DNA of 64,000 bases from NCBI RefSeq assembly GCF_003605405.2, contig NZ_QYTW02000022.1, positions 26,582-90,581 of the forward strand, written 5' to 3'. This stretch comes from Siminovitchia terrae. GTDB lineage: Bacteria > Bacillota > Bacilli > Bacillales > Bacillaceae_C. The notes under the pieces are model-generated. The model saw nothing but the letters and a program-made list of their open reading frames with translations. It ran no database searches and was not told the origin of the DNA. Below, one piece after another: positions 43,260 through 52,967 of the stretch. The translations under genes were made by a program, and so were the position numbers. Position 1 is the stretch's first letter. Each line of letters opens with the position of its first letter.

Positions 43260-44342
43260 TTGCCGTACATTGTATCAGTCGGAACAGGAGTCCCTAAAAA
43301 TAAAATTTATCAAAAAGATGCCATGGAATTTGCCAGGCATCTTTTTTCCAAGTCTGTTGATCATATTGATCGTTTGCTGAAAGTTTTTCATAATGGAGAG
43401 ATTGAAAAAAGGCATATTGGTAAAGAAATATCGTGGTATCAATTGGAACACTCATTCGTGGAGAAAAATGATGCCTTTATTGAGGCGGCAGTTGATCTGA
43501 GTACTAGGGCCATTAAAGATTGTTTGAATTCTCCGTTATTAAAGAGGACGATCGAGTATGAGGAGATAGATGCCATTTTCATGATCTGCACAACTGGGCT
43601 GGCTACACCGAGTTTGGAGGCAAGAGTCATGAATGTTCTTCCCTTTTCAAGGAATAGTAAAAGAATTCCGATCTGGGGACTGGGCTGTGCTGGAGGGGCG
43701 GCGGGGCTTTCCAGGGCTTCTGAATATTGCCGGGCATTTCCCAAGGCTAAAGTGCTGGTTGTGGCTGTTGAATTATGTAGCTTGACATTCCAGAAGGATG
43801 ACCTTTCCAAAAGCAACTTGATTGGCACATCCCTTTTTGCTGATGGAGCTGCTGCTGCGCTTGTCGTAGGAGCAGAAGCAGATCATGAAACATATACAGA
43901 TAGTCCAGTGCCAAGAATAATGGATACAAAATCTACTTTGTTGAGCGATTCTCTGGATGTGATGGGCTGGGATGTTAAAAATGACGGCTTATTTGTTGTA
44001 TTTTCAAAGAGCATTCCGGCACTCGTTGAAAGTTGGCTGGAGCCTAACGTATCGGGCTTTTTGGAAGAACATCAAATGACAATCCAGGATATCGGACAAT
44101 TCATTGCTCATCCCGGCGGTAAAAAGGTGATTTTAGCCTATGAGAAAGCGCTAAAGCTCGAGCAGAATAAAACCGCAGAATCGTTAAAGGTTCTCCGTGA
44201 ATACGGCAATATGTCATCAGCCACTGTTTTATTCGTATTGAAGAATGTTTTACACAAAAACATTAGAAGTGGTGAACACGGTGTGATAACCGCACTAGGA
44301 CCGGGATTCTGTTCAGAGCTTCTGTTGGTCAGGTGGGAATGA
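43260..44342 (+). CDS. bcsA: Type III polyketide synthase BcsA/BpsA
   Basis: A chalcone-synthase-like enzyme that extends long-chain acyl-CoA with malonyl-CoA to alkylpyrones. 360 residues with the catalytic triad in place: C143 (GLGCAGGAAG), H284 (IAHPGGKK) and N317 (YGNMSSATV). The TTG at 43260, 7 nt after AAAGGGGA, aligns with the family N-terminus and is preferred over the ATG at 43236. It forms a pair with the overlapping methyltransferase gene downstream. Confidence 0.92.
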   Translation: MPYIVSVGTGVPKNKIYQKDAMEFARHLFSKSVDHIDRLLKVFHNGEIEKRHIGKEISWYQLEHSFVEKNDAFIEAAVDLSTRAIKDCLNSPLLKRTIEYEEIDAIFMICTTGLATPSLEARVMNVLPFSRNSKRIPIWGLGCAGGAAGLSRASEYCRAFPKAKVLVVAVELCSLTFQKDDLSKSNLIGTSLFADGAAAALVVGAEADHETYTDSPVPRIMDTKSTLLSDSLDVMGWDVKNDGLFVVFSKSIPALVESWLEPNVSGFLEEHQMTIQDIGQFIAHPGGKKVILAYEKALKLEQNKTAESLKVLREYGNMSSATVLFVLKNVLHKNIRSGEHGVITALGPGFCSELLLVRWE

Positions 44343-44857
44343 TGTTCTTTACAATATTCGTGGTGATTATCATCATCCAGCGTTTGTCCGAACTGTTATT
44401 GGCTAAAAAGAATGAGCGCTGGATGAAAGAGCGTGGAGCCGAAGAATATGGAAAAAGACATTATTGGATCATGGTGTCGATTCATATTTGCTTTTTTATT
44501 TCACTGATTCTTGAAGTGACTTGGCTTCATCGGGAAATCAATCCGTATTGGCCATTGTTTTTCATCATATTTCTGCTGGCGCAAGCCGCGAGAATATGGA
44601 TCATATCGTCTTTAGGAAGATATTGGAATACAAAAATTATTGTCCTTCCGGGAGCTAGGTCGGTGAAAGAGGGACCCTTCAAATATACGAAGCACCCGAA
44701 TTATTTGATCGTATCCGTGGAATTGATTATTATTCCTGTTATTTTTCAGGCATACATTACCGCGGCAGTCTTTTTTGTTCTAAATTTCCTTATATTAGCT
44801 GTCAGAATACCGATAGAGGAAAAAGCTCTTCGAAAACACACAGATTATCTGCGCTGA
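44342..44857 (+). CDS. ypbQ: Isoprenylcysteine methyltransferase-like membrane protein (BpsB/YpbQ)
   Basis: A 171-residue ICMT-family membrane methyltransferase with about four spans and the signature GRYWNTKI...GPFKYTKHPNY. In B. subtilis the partner of BcsA methylates alkylpyrones. The ATG at 44342 is used; the ATG at 44339 overlaps the bcsA stop (ATGA) and a GTG at 44333 is also in frame. Translationally coupled to bcsA. Confidence 0.88.
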   Translation: MFFTIFVVIIIIQRLSELLLAKKNERWMKERGAEEYGKRHYWIMVSIHICFFISLILEVTWLHREINPYWPLFFIIFLLAQAARIWIISSLGRYWNTKIIVLPGARSVKEGPFKYTKHPNYLIVSVELIIIPVIFQAYITAAVFFVLNFLILAVRIPIEEKALRKHTDYLR

Positions 44858-44904
44858 TAAATGTTCAGGCTGTACTATATGAAAATGATAAAAAATTAGG
44901 TAAA

Positions 44905-47900
44905 ATGGATGATAGAAAAGAAAAAGTAAGGGGATTGTCAACGCAGATGGTAGAGGTATTGGAAAGATCCATACATGATGTTCGGCTTCAGAAAGCACTC
45001 ACCTTGTTTGAGAGGTTTCAGCAAAATGGAGATTCGGTACGTGCCGACAAAGCGGTCAAATTGCTTAAAAAGATGCATGAAAGTGAATTTATCACAGCTT
45101 TTAGCGGCCATTTTTCGGCTGGAAAATCTACTATGATCAATACATTGATCGGTGAACAGATTCTTCCTTCAAGCCCGATTCCGACAAGCGCTAATCTCGT
45201 AAAGGTACATGACTCTGAGCAAGAATACGCTAAGGTTTATTATAAGAATGAAAAACCGCTCTTATTTAAAGCTCCGTATGATTTTGATACAGTGAAAGAA
45301 TTTTGTAAGAGTGGAGAAGTACTCGAAGTAGAAATTGGGAAGCCTCATTCCAAGCTCCCGCCAGGAATTACAGTTATGGACACACCAGGTGTCGATTCGA
45401 CCGATGATGCTCATAGAATATCCACGGAATCAGCTCTTCATTTGGCTGATATTGTATTTTATGTGATGGACTATAATCACGTCCAGTCCGAACTAAATTT
45501 TGTTTATACAAAAAATTTGCTTCAGCATGGTGTAAAGCTTTATTTGATTATCAACCAGATTGACAAACACAATGAGGATGAACTGCCATTTGAAGCGTAT
45601 AAACAATCGGTCCGCGAATCCTTTGCGGCGTGGAATGTGTATCCAGAAGAGATTTTTTACACGACTTTGAAGGATCCGGATAACAGCCACAATGAATTCA
45701 GCTCTGTAAAAGCGTTGATTCAGGATGCAATCGCCAATCATGAGGAGTGGATTCATCATACGATCGAAGCCGCTTTTCACCAAATGATCGAAGAACATGA
45801 GGAATGGCTGCAGGAGGAAAAAATACAGGAGGCCCTTCCGTTTCAGGCTGTTATAGATGAACTTGAAGAAGAGGAGCTTGCCAGCATTTTTAGTGAGCAG
45901 GAAACCCTGTGCCTGAAAGAAAAAAATCTATTAAATCTAGCAAATCATTGGGTCGAAGATTTTGAAGAAGAAAGGGCAAGCTTATTAAAAAATGCTTACT
46001 TGATGCCATATGAAGTAAGAGAGCTTGCAGAGCCATTTTTGGAGTCTGCACAGCCTGATTTCAAAATCGGCTTTTTTATGAGCAAAAAAAAGACGGAAGA
46101 AGAGAAAGCAAACCGTCTACGTGCATTTGCCGACAGTATTCGCCGTCAGGTGGAGCTGCAGCTGGAGTGGCATTTGCGGGAGCTGTTTGCACGCAAACTA
46201 CAGGCAAGCTCAATTTCGCAAAGTGATTTGGAAACTGCGGCCCAAAGCTTAACAATTGATTTTGACCATGACTTGCTATTATCAGTCATAAACAAAGGAG
46301 CGCGGGTGACTGGTGAATATGTGTTGAATTACACGGAAGAGCTCGCAAGTCAATTAAAGAGGGCAGCCATCATCCAGTCCGACAAATTAAAAGACCAAAT
46401 CGCGGCTGCCATTGAAGAAAAAGCAAAAAGTGAATTACGCTCCGTTCAGGAGGATGCTGCTGACGTGAATAAAGTCACTAAAGCCATCGAAAAGTTGGAA
46501 AGACTCGACAAAGATTACAAATTGAAGCTTGAAAGCATCGAGACGCCGACAGGCAAAGAAGATAGGAGTTTTGAAAACCTTCTGGAACAATGGGAATTGC
46601 TAGAAGAAGATGTTAATATTTTCCAAGAGATGTCTCACAATCATGCAACACTTGAACAAGAACATGTGGAACAAGTTTCACTAGTAATAGAAGAAGATAA
46701 CAATACCCTACATCAAAAAGAGGTTATCCAAAGGCTCGATCTGGCAGCCTCTTATTTATCCAAAGAAAAAGGTTTCGAAAGAATAACTACGCAGCTTCTG
46801 CAAAAGGCAGACCGCCTGAAAAACAATAACTATACAATTGCTTTGTTTGGTGCTTTCAGTGCAGGGAAATCTTCCTTTGCCAATGCCATGCTTGGGGAAA
46901 AGGTTCTGCCTGTTTCACCAAACCCTACAACGGCCGCTATTAACCGTATATGTCCGCCGAATCAGGATTACAAGCATGGTACTGCGGTTGTTCGTTTGAA
47001 AGAACCAGAAAATATGTTTGAAGATGTAAAACAGTCTTTGAAGCTTTTTGGGAAAAATTGCGATACTCTTGAGGAGGCTCGCCAACTGATTCCATCTGTC
47101 CTTTCTCAAAAAGAGGGAGAAGGAAAAGAGAAGGTGCATTTATCTTTTCTGAGGGCCTTTGAAACTGGGTATGAGGAGTTTAGTGACAAGCTTGGTCAAT
47201 CTATTATTACAGGTATTGAAGATTTTCAAGGTTTCGTCGCCAATGAATCCCAATCATGCTTTGTTGAACTGATCGATTTGTATTATGATTGTGCTTTTAC
47301 AAGAGAAGGCGTCACTTTGGTGGACACACCTGGTGCAGATTCAATCAATGCACGGCATACGGGTGTTGCCTTCAACTATATTAAAAACTCGGATGCCATC
47401 TTATTTGTCACCTATTACAATCATGCCTTCTCAAAAGCAGACAGGGAATTCTTGATCCAATTGGGTCGGGTCAAAGATGCTTTTGAACTTGATAAAATGT
47501 TCTTTATCGTCAATGCTATCGACTTGGCTTCATCAGATGAAGAAATCAATGATGTGCTTGAGTATGTCAAGGGTCAATTGACGGAGTATGGCATTCGTTT
47601 TCCAAGAATTTTTGGTCTGTCAAGCAAGCTTGCGCAGGAGCGTGAAACAAAAGAGATCTCCAATATTGAGGAATTTTCAAATGCATTTTCACACTTCCTT
47701 GAGCATGATCTGGCCAAAATGACTGTTCAATCTGCTGAAGCTGAGTATCAACGCGCCATCAAAATGCTTGATCAGCTCATCGATTCTGCAAATGAGGATG
47801 AGTTCAAGAGAGCCACTCGGAAGAGCAAGCTTCTTGAAACGAGGGACAAGTTGAATGAATGGCTTGGAGATATTAGCTTGGCGACGATGCCTGACAGACT

Positions 47901-48558
47901 TTCACAAGAGGCACAGGAACTGGTCCATTATGTCAAACAAAGGGTCTTCTATCGACTTCCGGATTTTTTCAAAGAAGCTTTTAATCCTGCTGTATTGCAA
48001 AACAATAGTAAAGAATTATTGAACAGGGCTTTGGACGAGTATCTGGAAGCTTCTGGTTTTGATTTTGCACAGGAGCTTCGAGCCACCTCCTTACGGGTCG
48101 AGCAATTTGCAATAAAGCTTCTCAAAGAACGTTTTGTGCAAATTAATCGAGAAATACTATCAGTAAATGAAGACTTAATGATATCGGAACCGGAAATTGG
48201 GCAGGCGGATACACTTGATTTTTCTCCTGCGTTTAAAGACTGCGACAGGAAATATTTTGCTGGGTCATTCAAATATTTCAAGAATGCCAAGGCCTTTTTT
48301 GAAAAAAATGAGAAAAAGCTTATGGAAGAATCATTGGAAGAATTGCTTTCTCCGCTTGCAGATTCGTATTTGAAACAAGGACTGTCCAAATTAGACCTTC
48401 ACTATCAAGCTATGCTTGAAGTAGAATTTGAAAGAATGAGAAAAAGCATTACAGATGATCTGAACGGACAATATTCGACTTGGCTGCTTGCATTTGAAGA
48501 TAGCGGCAGCATCGATCATTGGAAGGAAGTTCGCCGAGCGATTGCTGTTGGTGAGTAA
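44905..48558 (+). CDS. dynA: Double dynamin-like GTPase DynA
   Basis: A 1217-residue fusion of two dynamin modules, the layout of B. subtilis DynA, which tethers and fuses membranes and protects against membrane damage and phage. P-loops: GHFSAGKST at about 68-76 and GAFSAGKSS at about 648-656. G3 motifs DTPGVDSTDD and DTPGADSINA follow each, and NQIDK and NAIDL are likely G4 motifs. Long helical stalks follow both GTPase domains; no true membrane span is seen. Start site weak (TTAGGT), so the first residues are uncertain. Confidence 0.93.
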   Translation: MDDRKEKVRGLSTQMVEVLERSIHDVRLQKALTLFERFQQNGDSVRADKAVKLLKKMHESEFITAFSGHFSAGKSTMINTLIGEQILPSSPIPTSANLVKVHDSEQEYAKVYYKNEKPLLFKAPYDFDTVKEFCKSGEVLEVEIGKPHSKLPPGITVMDTPGVDSTDDAHRISTESALHLADIVFYVMDYNHVQSELNFVYTKNLLQHGVKLYLIINQIDKHNEDELPFEAYKQSVRESFAAWNVYPEEIFYTTLKDPDNSHNEFSSVKALIQDAIANHEEWIHHTIEAAFHQMIEEHEEWLQEEKIQEALPFQAVIDELEEEELASIFSEQETLCLKEKNLLNLANHWVEDFEEERASLLKNAYLMPYEVRELAEPFLESAQPDFKIGFFMSKKKTEEEKANRLRAFADSIRRQVELQLEWHLRELFARKLQASSISQSDLETAAQSLTIDFDHDLLLSVINKGARVTGEYVLNYTEELASQLKRAAIIQSDKLKDQIAAAIEEKAKSELRSVQEDAADVNKVTKAIEKLERLDKDYKLKLESIETPTGKEDRSFENLLEQWELLEEDVNIFQEMSHNHATLEQEHVEQVSLVIEEDNNTLHQKEVIQRLDLAASYLSKEKGFERITTQLLQKADRLKNNNYTIALFGAFSAGKSSFANAMLGEKVLPVSPNPTTAAINRICPPNQDYKHGTAVVRLKEPENMFEDVKQSLKLFGKNCDTLEEARQLIPSVLSQKEGEGKEKVHLSFLRAFETGYEEFSDKLGQSIITGIEDFQGFVANESQSCFVELIDLYYDCAFTREGVTLVDTPGADSINARHTGVAFNYIKNSDAILFVTYYNHAFSKADREFLIQLGRVKDAFELDKMFFIVNAIDLASSDEEINDVLEYVKGQLTEYGIRFPRIFGLSSKLAQERETKEISNIEEFSNAFSHFLEHDLAKMTVQSAEAEYQRAIKMLDQLIDSANEDEFKRATRKSKLLETRDKLNEWLGDISLATMPDRLSQEAQELVHYVKQRVFYRLPDFFKEAFNPAVLQNNSKELLNRALDEYLEASGFDFAQELRATSLRVEQFAIKLLKERFVQINREILSVNEDLMISEPEIGQADTLDFSPAFKDCDRKYFAGSFKYFKNAKAFFEKNEKKLMEESLEELLSPLADSYLKQGLSKLDLHYQAMLEVEFERMRKSITDDLNGQYSTWLLAFEDSGSIDHWKEVRRAIAVGE

Positions 48559-48581
48559 GCTTCTGAAAAGGAGAAGTTACT

Positions 48582-49412
48582 ATGTTTGTTAAATCAGTAG
48601 AATGGCTAAAAGAGAGAGTTGAAGATGAAAAAATCCGGATTGTTGACTGTACCTACTCATTAAATGATCCTTCATATGGCAAAAACACTTATGAAAGAAA
48701 ACATATTCCGGGCGCTGTCCATTTTGATTTGGCCGATGATTTATCTGAGAAGGTCAAGGAACACGGAGGGCGTCACCCTCTGCCTGATATTCAAAAGCTG
48801 AAACAAAAGCTTGAACAAGCAGGCATTGATGAAAACACGACTGTTGTCACCTATGATGGCGGGGAATGCTGCTTTGCTTCCCGCTTCTGGTGGCTGTTAA
48901 AATATATGGGGCATTCTGATGTTTATGTGCTGGACGGGGGAATGGAAGCATGGGAAAAAGCCGGTTTTCCCCTTACGGATGTAAAACCGGCTTTTGAACC
49001 TGTCCAATTTATTGTCAATTTAAATCAAGACATGCTTGTGGACATAGATGATGTGAAAGCTGCAATCAATGATCAAAGAACCGTACTGATTGATTCAAGG
49101 GCGAAGGAGAGATACTTAGGCCGCATTGAACCACTTGACCGCATGCCAGGGCATATACCGAGCGCCATTAACCATGAATGGACAGAAGGATTTGAAGCTG
49201 GACGCTGGAAGAGCCGCGAAAAACAGAAAAGCAGATTTTCTGGTTTAGATAAAGATGAAAAAATCATCGTTTATTGTGGATCAGGCGTAACCGCCACTCC
49301 AAATGTTTTAGCGTTGCTTGAATCAGGGTTTGAACAGGTGAAATTGTATGCCGGGAGTTATTCCGATTGGGTTTCATACCCTGAAAATCCAGTTGAAAAG
49401 GAAGAAAACTAA
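48582..49412 (+). CDS. Rhodanese-type sulfurtransferase (SseA-like)
   Basis: Two rhodanese domains in 276 residues. The catalytic cysteine is C232 in VYCGSGVTA, the CGSGVT loop of 3-mercaptopyruvate or thiosulfate sulfurtransferases; which donor it uses cannot be told by eye. The first domain is inactive (no Cys loop) and has the YERKHIPGAVHFD motif. Start at 48582 after AGGAG, 23 bp from dynA. Confidence 0.9.
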   Translation: MFVKSVEWLKERVEDEKIRIVDCTYSLNDPSYGKNTYERKHIPGAVHFDLADDLSEKVKEHGGRHPLPDIQKLKQKLEQAGIDENTTVVTYDGGECCFASRFWWLLKYMGHSDVYVLDGGMEAWEKAGFPLTDVKPAFEPVQFIVNLNQDMLVDIDDVKAAINDQRTVLIDSRAKERYLGRIEPLDRMPGHIPSAINHEWTEGFEAGRWKSREKQKSRFSGLDKDEKIIVYCGSGVTATPNVLALLESGFEQVKLYAGSYSDWVSYPENPVEKEEN

Positions 49413-49443
49413 ACGGGGGCTTCTTTGCAAGCCTCTGTTTTCC
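49413..49443 (+). terminator. Terminator after the rhodanese gene
   Basis: ACGGGGGCTT/AAGCCTCTGT (two wobble pairs) with a 6-nt loop and TTTTCC. The rest of the 380-bp gap to ypcP is mostly the family B repeat. Confidence 0.6.
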
Positions 49444-49469
49444 TTCAGTAGACTAATATGAGCTCATCA

Positions 49470-49664
49470 TTTAACTTCATTTAGCAGAAATCTCCCACTT
49501 CTATAAGTGGTGAGATGAATGCCTATTGGTAATCCATTCAGTGGGGGTTCAAACTCCGGCTGAATAAAGTCAAAGCCTCCGGCGGATGCCACAGATTTTC
49601 AGAGGAAATTTATCGAACGGAGCTCGAAAAAATCTCGGCGCAAATACGCCAAGGCGCATTTGAT
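49470..49664 (+). repeat. Family B structured repeat, copy 2
   Basis: TTTAAC left flank, GCGCATTTGAT right end. This is the most diverged copy: TTTAGCAGAAATC at the left and the palindrome reduced to TTTATCGAACGGAGCTCGAAA, which weakens that stem. Lies 57 bp after the rhodanese gene. Confidence 0.8.
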
Positions 49665-49793
49665 TGCCGTGTTCAGTCTTAGCAGATATGCCAATGTCAA
49701 GCGAAACAACATGATAAAAAGGAAAGGCGCATGCAAGATTGTTCATGGTATAATGTTATAATACAAGAGTGGTTGAAAGGTGTTTATTTATAA

Positions 49794-50692
49794 ATGGATA
49801 ATAAGAAGTTATTACTTGTTGACGGAATGGCATTGCTTTTCCGTGCTTTTTTTGCCACGTCCGTCAGAAAGCAATTTATGATCAATACAAAGGAATCCCG
49901 ACAAACGCAGTTCAGGGGTTTTTGCGTCACTTCCTGTCAGCTTTGGAATCATCACAACCTTCACACGTTGCAGTTTGCTGGGATATGGGCAGTCAGACAT
50001 TCAGAAATGAAATATTTCAAGATTATAAGTCTAATCGGGAGGCTCCGCCTGTCGAACTTCTTCCGCAATTTGATTTGGTGAAAGAAGTGACATCAGCTTT
50101 TTCCGTTCCGAATGTCGGACTTTCAGGTTATGAAGCGGATGATTGCATCGGGACCATTTGTGAGCAGATGAAGAAAGATATCCAGATTACCGTTTTGACT
50201 GGTGACAGAGATTTACTGCAAATTTTGGATGATCAAGTACATGTGTGGATTTTGCAAAAAGGCATCGGTAATTATACCAAGTATTCCAGAACTGTTTTTA
50301 CTGAAAAATTTCAACTGGATCCCAAACAGCTCGTGGATGTAAAAGCTTTGATGGGGGATCCGAGTGACGGCTATCCAGGTGTTAAAGGCATCGGTGAAAA
50401 GACAGCAACGAAGTTGATTCAGGAGCACGGAGATATTGAATCATTGCTGGAGAACCTATCTACTTTAACCCCATCACAGCGAAACAAAATAGAACAGGAT
50501 CAAGAGATGATGCATCTATCTCGGGAATTGGCTCAGATACATCGTGAGGTCCCGGTCACAATTGATCTGGAGGAAGCGTATTGGTCAGGTGTTCCTCAAA
50601 CGGCTTATGAAATGGTTCAAGAACACGAATTAAACACAGTACGTCGCCAGCTCCAGCAATTAGAAAAAGCTGAGCGGGAGCTGTCCCGTTGA
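49794..50692 (+). pseudogene. ypcP: 5'-3' exonuclease YpcP, frameshifted
   Basis: Homologue of the DNA polymerase I 5'-nuclease domain (FEN-like), which removes flaps and RNA primers. The N-terminus LLLVDGMALLFRAFFATS is in frame 49794, but the rest, from GIPTNAVQGFLRHF on, is in the next frame. The switch is at an A-run at 49889-49891 (ACAAAGG), where one missing A would explain it. Beyond it all motifs are intact: YEADDCIG, TGDRDLLQ, DPSDGYPGVKGIGEKTA. Either a true loss, a phase-variable A-tract or a sequencing error; the last is likely with so little other decay. Confidence 0.88.
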
Positions 50693-50703
50693 CTGGAAGT
50701 AAG

Positions 50704-50897
50704 TTTAACTTCATTCAGCAGAAGTCTCCCACTTCAGTAAGTGGTGAGATGAAAGCATATTGGTATCCATTCAGTGGGGGTTCAAACCCCGGCTGAATAA
50801 AGTTAAAGCCTCCGGCGCATGCCATAGATTTTCAGAGGAAATTTATCGAGCGGAGCTCGATAAAATCTGGGCGCAAATACGCTAAGGCGCATTTGAT
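50704..50897 (+). repeat. Family B structured repeat, copy 3
   Basis: TTTAAC left flank, 12 bp after the ypcP stop, ending GCGCATTTGAT before a T-run. The GTTCAAA-loop hairpin reads ATTCAGT-GGGG/CCCC-GGCTGAAT (a T-G pair replaces C-G of copy 1). The TTTATCGAGC palindrome is intact. Confidence 0.8.
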
Positions 50898-50924
50898 TTT
50901 TTAAATGTGAATAGATTATCTTTC

Positions 50925-51332
50925 TTAATAGTTCATCCGGATGGCTTTTTTTGCAAGTTCATCCGCTTTTTTATTTTCTTTTGACGGAATCCATTTGATA
51001 AAAAATAGATCGAATGACTTTGAGAGTCGAAGGACGGTTTCCAGAAGCGGAGTATATTTTTTGTTGCGCACGAATTCATTTTCAACGGCATCGACTACAA
51101 GGGAAGAGTCAGATCTTACAGAAATGATGGAATAAGATTGATCTCGGCAAATCTCCATTGCCTTGATCAAAGCCCAAAACTCGGCTTCGTGGCTGGTTAA
51201 TGATCCAAGCGGGATTGAATGTTTTTCCACATGCCCATTATTTTTGATAAAAATACCGAGACCGCTTGGGCCTGGATTGCCTGCGCTGGCACCATCTATG
51301 TAAACTTCAATCATCTGAACCGGCATCTCCAT
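50925..51332 (-). CDS. ypdQ: RNase HI-like protein YpdQ
   Basis: 129-135 residues with an RNase H fold: YIDGASAGNPGPSGLG at the start, HEAEFWALIKAM, VRSDSSLVV and KKADELAKKA, so all four acidic positions (D-E-D-D) are there. From memory B. subtilis YpdQ showed no RNase H activity, so function is open. The start is uncertain: 51332, 51326 or 51314 are in frame and none has a strong ribosome site. Divergent from ypeP. Confidence 0.85.
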   Translation of the reverse strand: MEMPVQMIEVYIDGASAGNPGPSGLGIFIKNNGHVEKHSIPLGSLTSHEAEFWALIKAMEICRDQSYSIISVRSDSSLVVDAVENEFVRNKKYTPLLETVLRLSKSFDLFFIKWIPSKENKKADELAKKAIRMNY

Positions 51333-51404
51333 TCGGTTATTTCTTGAAAGATAAGGAAGTATAAAATTAGATGAAATATTTTGTTCGAATTAAGTTTTTA
51401 TATG

Positions 51405-51525
51405 TCTAGCTACAGCGCCTAGCCCCTCGAGGTCACAAGCCGCTTCCCTGTGGCGGGTGAAGAACTGCCTCCTCGGGAATCGTCTTGTTTGCCCGCGCTG
51501 ACCAAGGCGCTTGCACTTTTCGCAG
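51405..51525. repeat. Family A dispersed repeat, copy 6
   Basis: Reads GCGCCTAGCCCCTCGAGGTCACAAG, then a GAAGAAC-centred hairpin and AATCGTCTTGTTTG, closely matching the block at 16450-16560 in the same orientation. It lies between divergent ypdQ and ypeP. Confidence 0.75.
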
Positions 51526-51617
51526 AACTGGGGAAATATCATATTTAAAGAAGATAACTTCATTATATCTGATAAAAACAATCGAACCAATAAAAATCAT
51601 ATTGAGGGATCAGTTCA

Positions 51618-52277
51618 ATGGACATCAAGCTGAAATTTTACTACAAGGGCTCGAAAACAAAAGAGATTCAATTAGAGTCGGAATGGATGGACGATAAAGC
51701 CATCAATCCACTGATCAGCGACATGCTGAAGACGGGAAGAATCAAAGATATCATCGTAATGGATGAAATGGGCAGGGAATGGACATTAAAAGAATATAAA
51801 AAGCTAATGGAAAAAATAGAAGAAGAACCGAGAAATCCAATCATCTACTTTGATGGAGGATATGACCGGGAAAAAAAGGAATCTGGAATCGGTATTGTTA
51901 TTTATTACGATAAAGGTGAAGAGAAATTCCGCATAAGATCTAATGCGAAATTACATGAACTAGAAAGCAGCAATGAGGCTGAATATGCAGCTTTGTACAA
52001 TGCCATGGAAGTGCTGCATCAAATCGGAGTGCAGCAAACCCCTTGTGTTGTCAAGGGCGATGCACAGGGCGTGCTTAAACAGCTTGCAGGTGAATGGCCC
52101 TGTTATGAAGAAACGCTGAACCTATGGTTAGACAGGATTGAGGAAAAGATTGAGGCTATGGGACTTAAGCCGTCGTTTCAAACCATTTCTCGCAATGAAA
52201 ATAAAGCAGCACATAGGCTGGCAAGCCAGGCACTTCAAAATAATATTATTGACAGTCACCTGAAAATCGATGTATAG
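51618..52277 (+). CDS. ypeP: RNase H-like protein with N-terminal extension, YpeP-like
   Basis: 219 residues: about 70 N-terminal residues of unknown fold and an RNase H-like domain (YFDGGYDREKKESGIGIVI, SSNEAEYAALYNAM, VKGDAQGVLKQL). The last acidic position is replaced by His (NKAAHRLASQAL), as in many RVT_3-type proteins. Activity is uncertain. It sits next to, and divergent from, a second RNase H-like gene. Confidence 0.8.
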   Translation: MDIKLKFYYKGSKTKEIQLESEWMDDKAINPLISDMLKTGRIKDIIVMDEMGREWTLKEYKKLMEKIEEEPRNPIIYFDGGYDREKKESGIGIVIYYDKGEEKFRIRSNAKLHELESSNEAEYAALYNAMEVLHQIGVQQTPCVVKGDAQGVLKQLAGEWPCYEETLNLWLDRIEEKIEAMGLKPSFQTISRNENKAAHRLASQALQNNIIDSHLKIDV

Positions 52278-52326
52278 AAAAATGTTTATGGATAAAAAGA
52301 CTCAGTTTCAAGGGAAGGTTGGTCAT

Positions 52327-52512
52327 ATGAACCGTACGGATGTGATGAATGAAATTAATGATTTGCTAAAAACCTATTGTGAGGATTGTTTTTTAAAGAA
52401 ACATTTCAGGAAAGAATATAGCAAGACGTTCGCCCATCATTTTTGCATCAAAAAGTGTACAGTTGGGGAAAGCCTTCAAAGGAAAGGTAATTTATTATCA
52501 AAAAAACTATAA
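52327..52512 (+). CDS. ypeQ: Small zinc-finger protein YpeQ-like
   Basis: 61 residues with four Cys and two His: C-x2-C (CEDCF), HHFC and KKC, giving a likely zinc site. Length and position after ypeP match YpeQ (DUF2602). The ATG at 52327 follows AAGGTTGGT; an in-frame ATG at 52270 overlaps ypeP. Function unknown. Confidence 0.72.
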   Translation: MNRTDVMNEINDLLKTYCEDCFLKKHFRKEYSKTFAHHFCIKKCTVGESLQRKGNLLSKKL

Positions 52513-52545
52513 AAGGCTGACAGTATTGTCAGCCTTTTCATTTTT
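52511..52545. terminator. Bidirectional terminator between ypeQ and cspD
   Basis: AAAAGGCTGACA/TGTCAGCCTTTT perfect 12-bp stem, loop GTATT, T-rich on both strands. Confidence 0.88.
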
Positions 52546-52753
52546 ATATAGAAGCTACTTTATTTACGTTAGCTGCTTGAGGCCCGCGGTTTCCTTCAAC
52601 AATTTCGAAAGAAACTTCTTCGCCTTCTTCCAATGTTTTGAAGCCTTCTCCTTGGATTGCGGTAAAATGTACGAAAACGTCGTCTCCGCCTTCAACTTCA
52701 ATAAAACCGTAACCTTTTTCATTGTTAAACCATTTTACTTTTCCGTTTTGCAT
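52544..52753 (-). CDS. cspD: Cold-shock protein
   Basis: A single cold-shock domain of 69 residues with both RNA-binding motifs, [14 protein letters not shown] (RNP1) and DVFVHFTAI (RNP2). It binds single-stranded RNA/DNA as an RNA chaperone. AGGAGG is 8 nt before the ATG at 52753; the longer frame to 52816 is leader. A 5' leader of unknown length runs through 52754-52850. Confidence 0.93.
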   Translation of the reverse strand: MQNGKVKWFNNEKGYGFIEVEGGDDVFVHFTAIQGEGFKTLEEGEEVSFEIVEGNRGPQAANVNKVASI

Positions 52754-52967
52754 GCACTTAATCCTCCTAAAATCTTCGGCAATGAAATGCCAATAAAAAA
52801 TATTATCATAAAGCAAAACTGAAAAATCTGTAGATTCCTTATATTTTGCTTAAATGATAAATCCACTATACACTAGGTAAATTAAAGAGTCAAGAAAACA
52901 CAGTAAATTAACTTGATTTATTCGAAAATTATAATAATATAAAACCTCAAAACATACATCACTTGTT

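Noticed and set aside
49889..49891. Programmed frameshift in ypcP
   Set aside because: Only three A residues and no slippery heptamer or stimulating structure are seen, and the homologue in B. subtilis is in one frame. Missing base or mutation is simpler.
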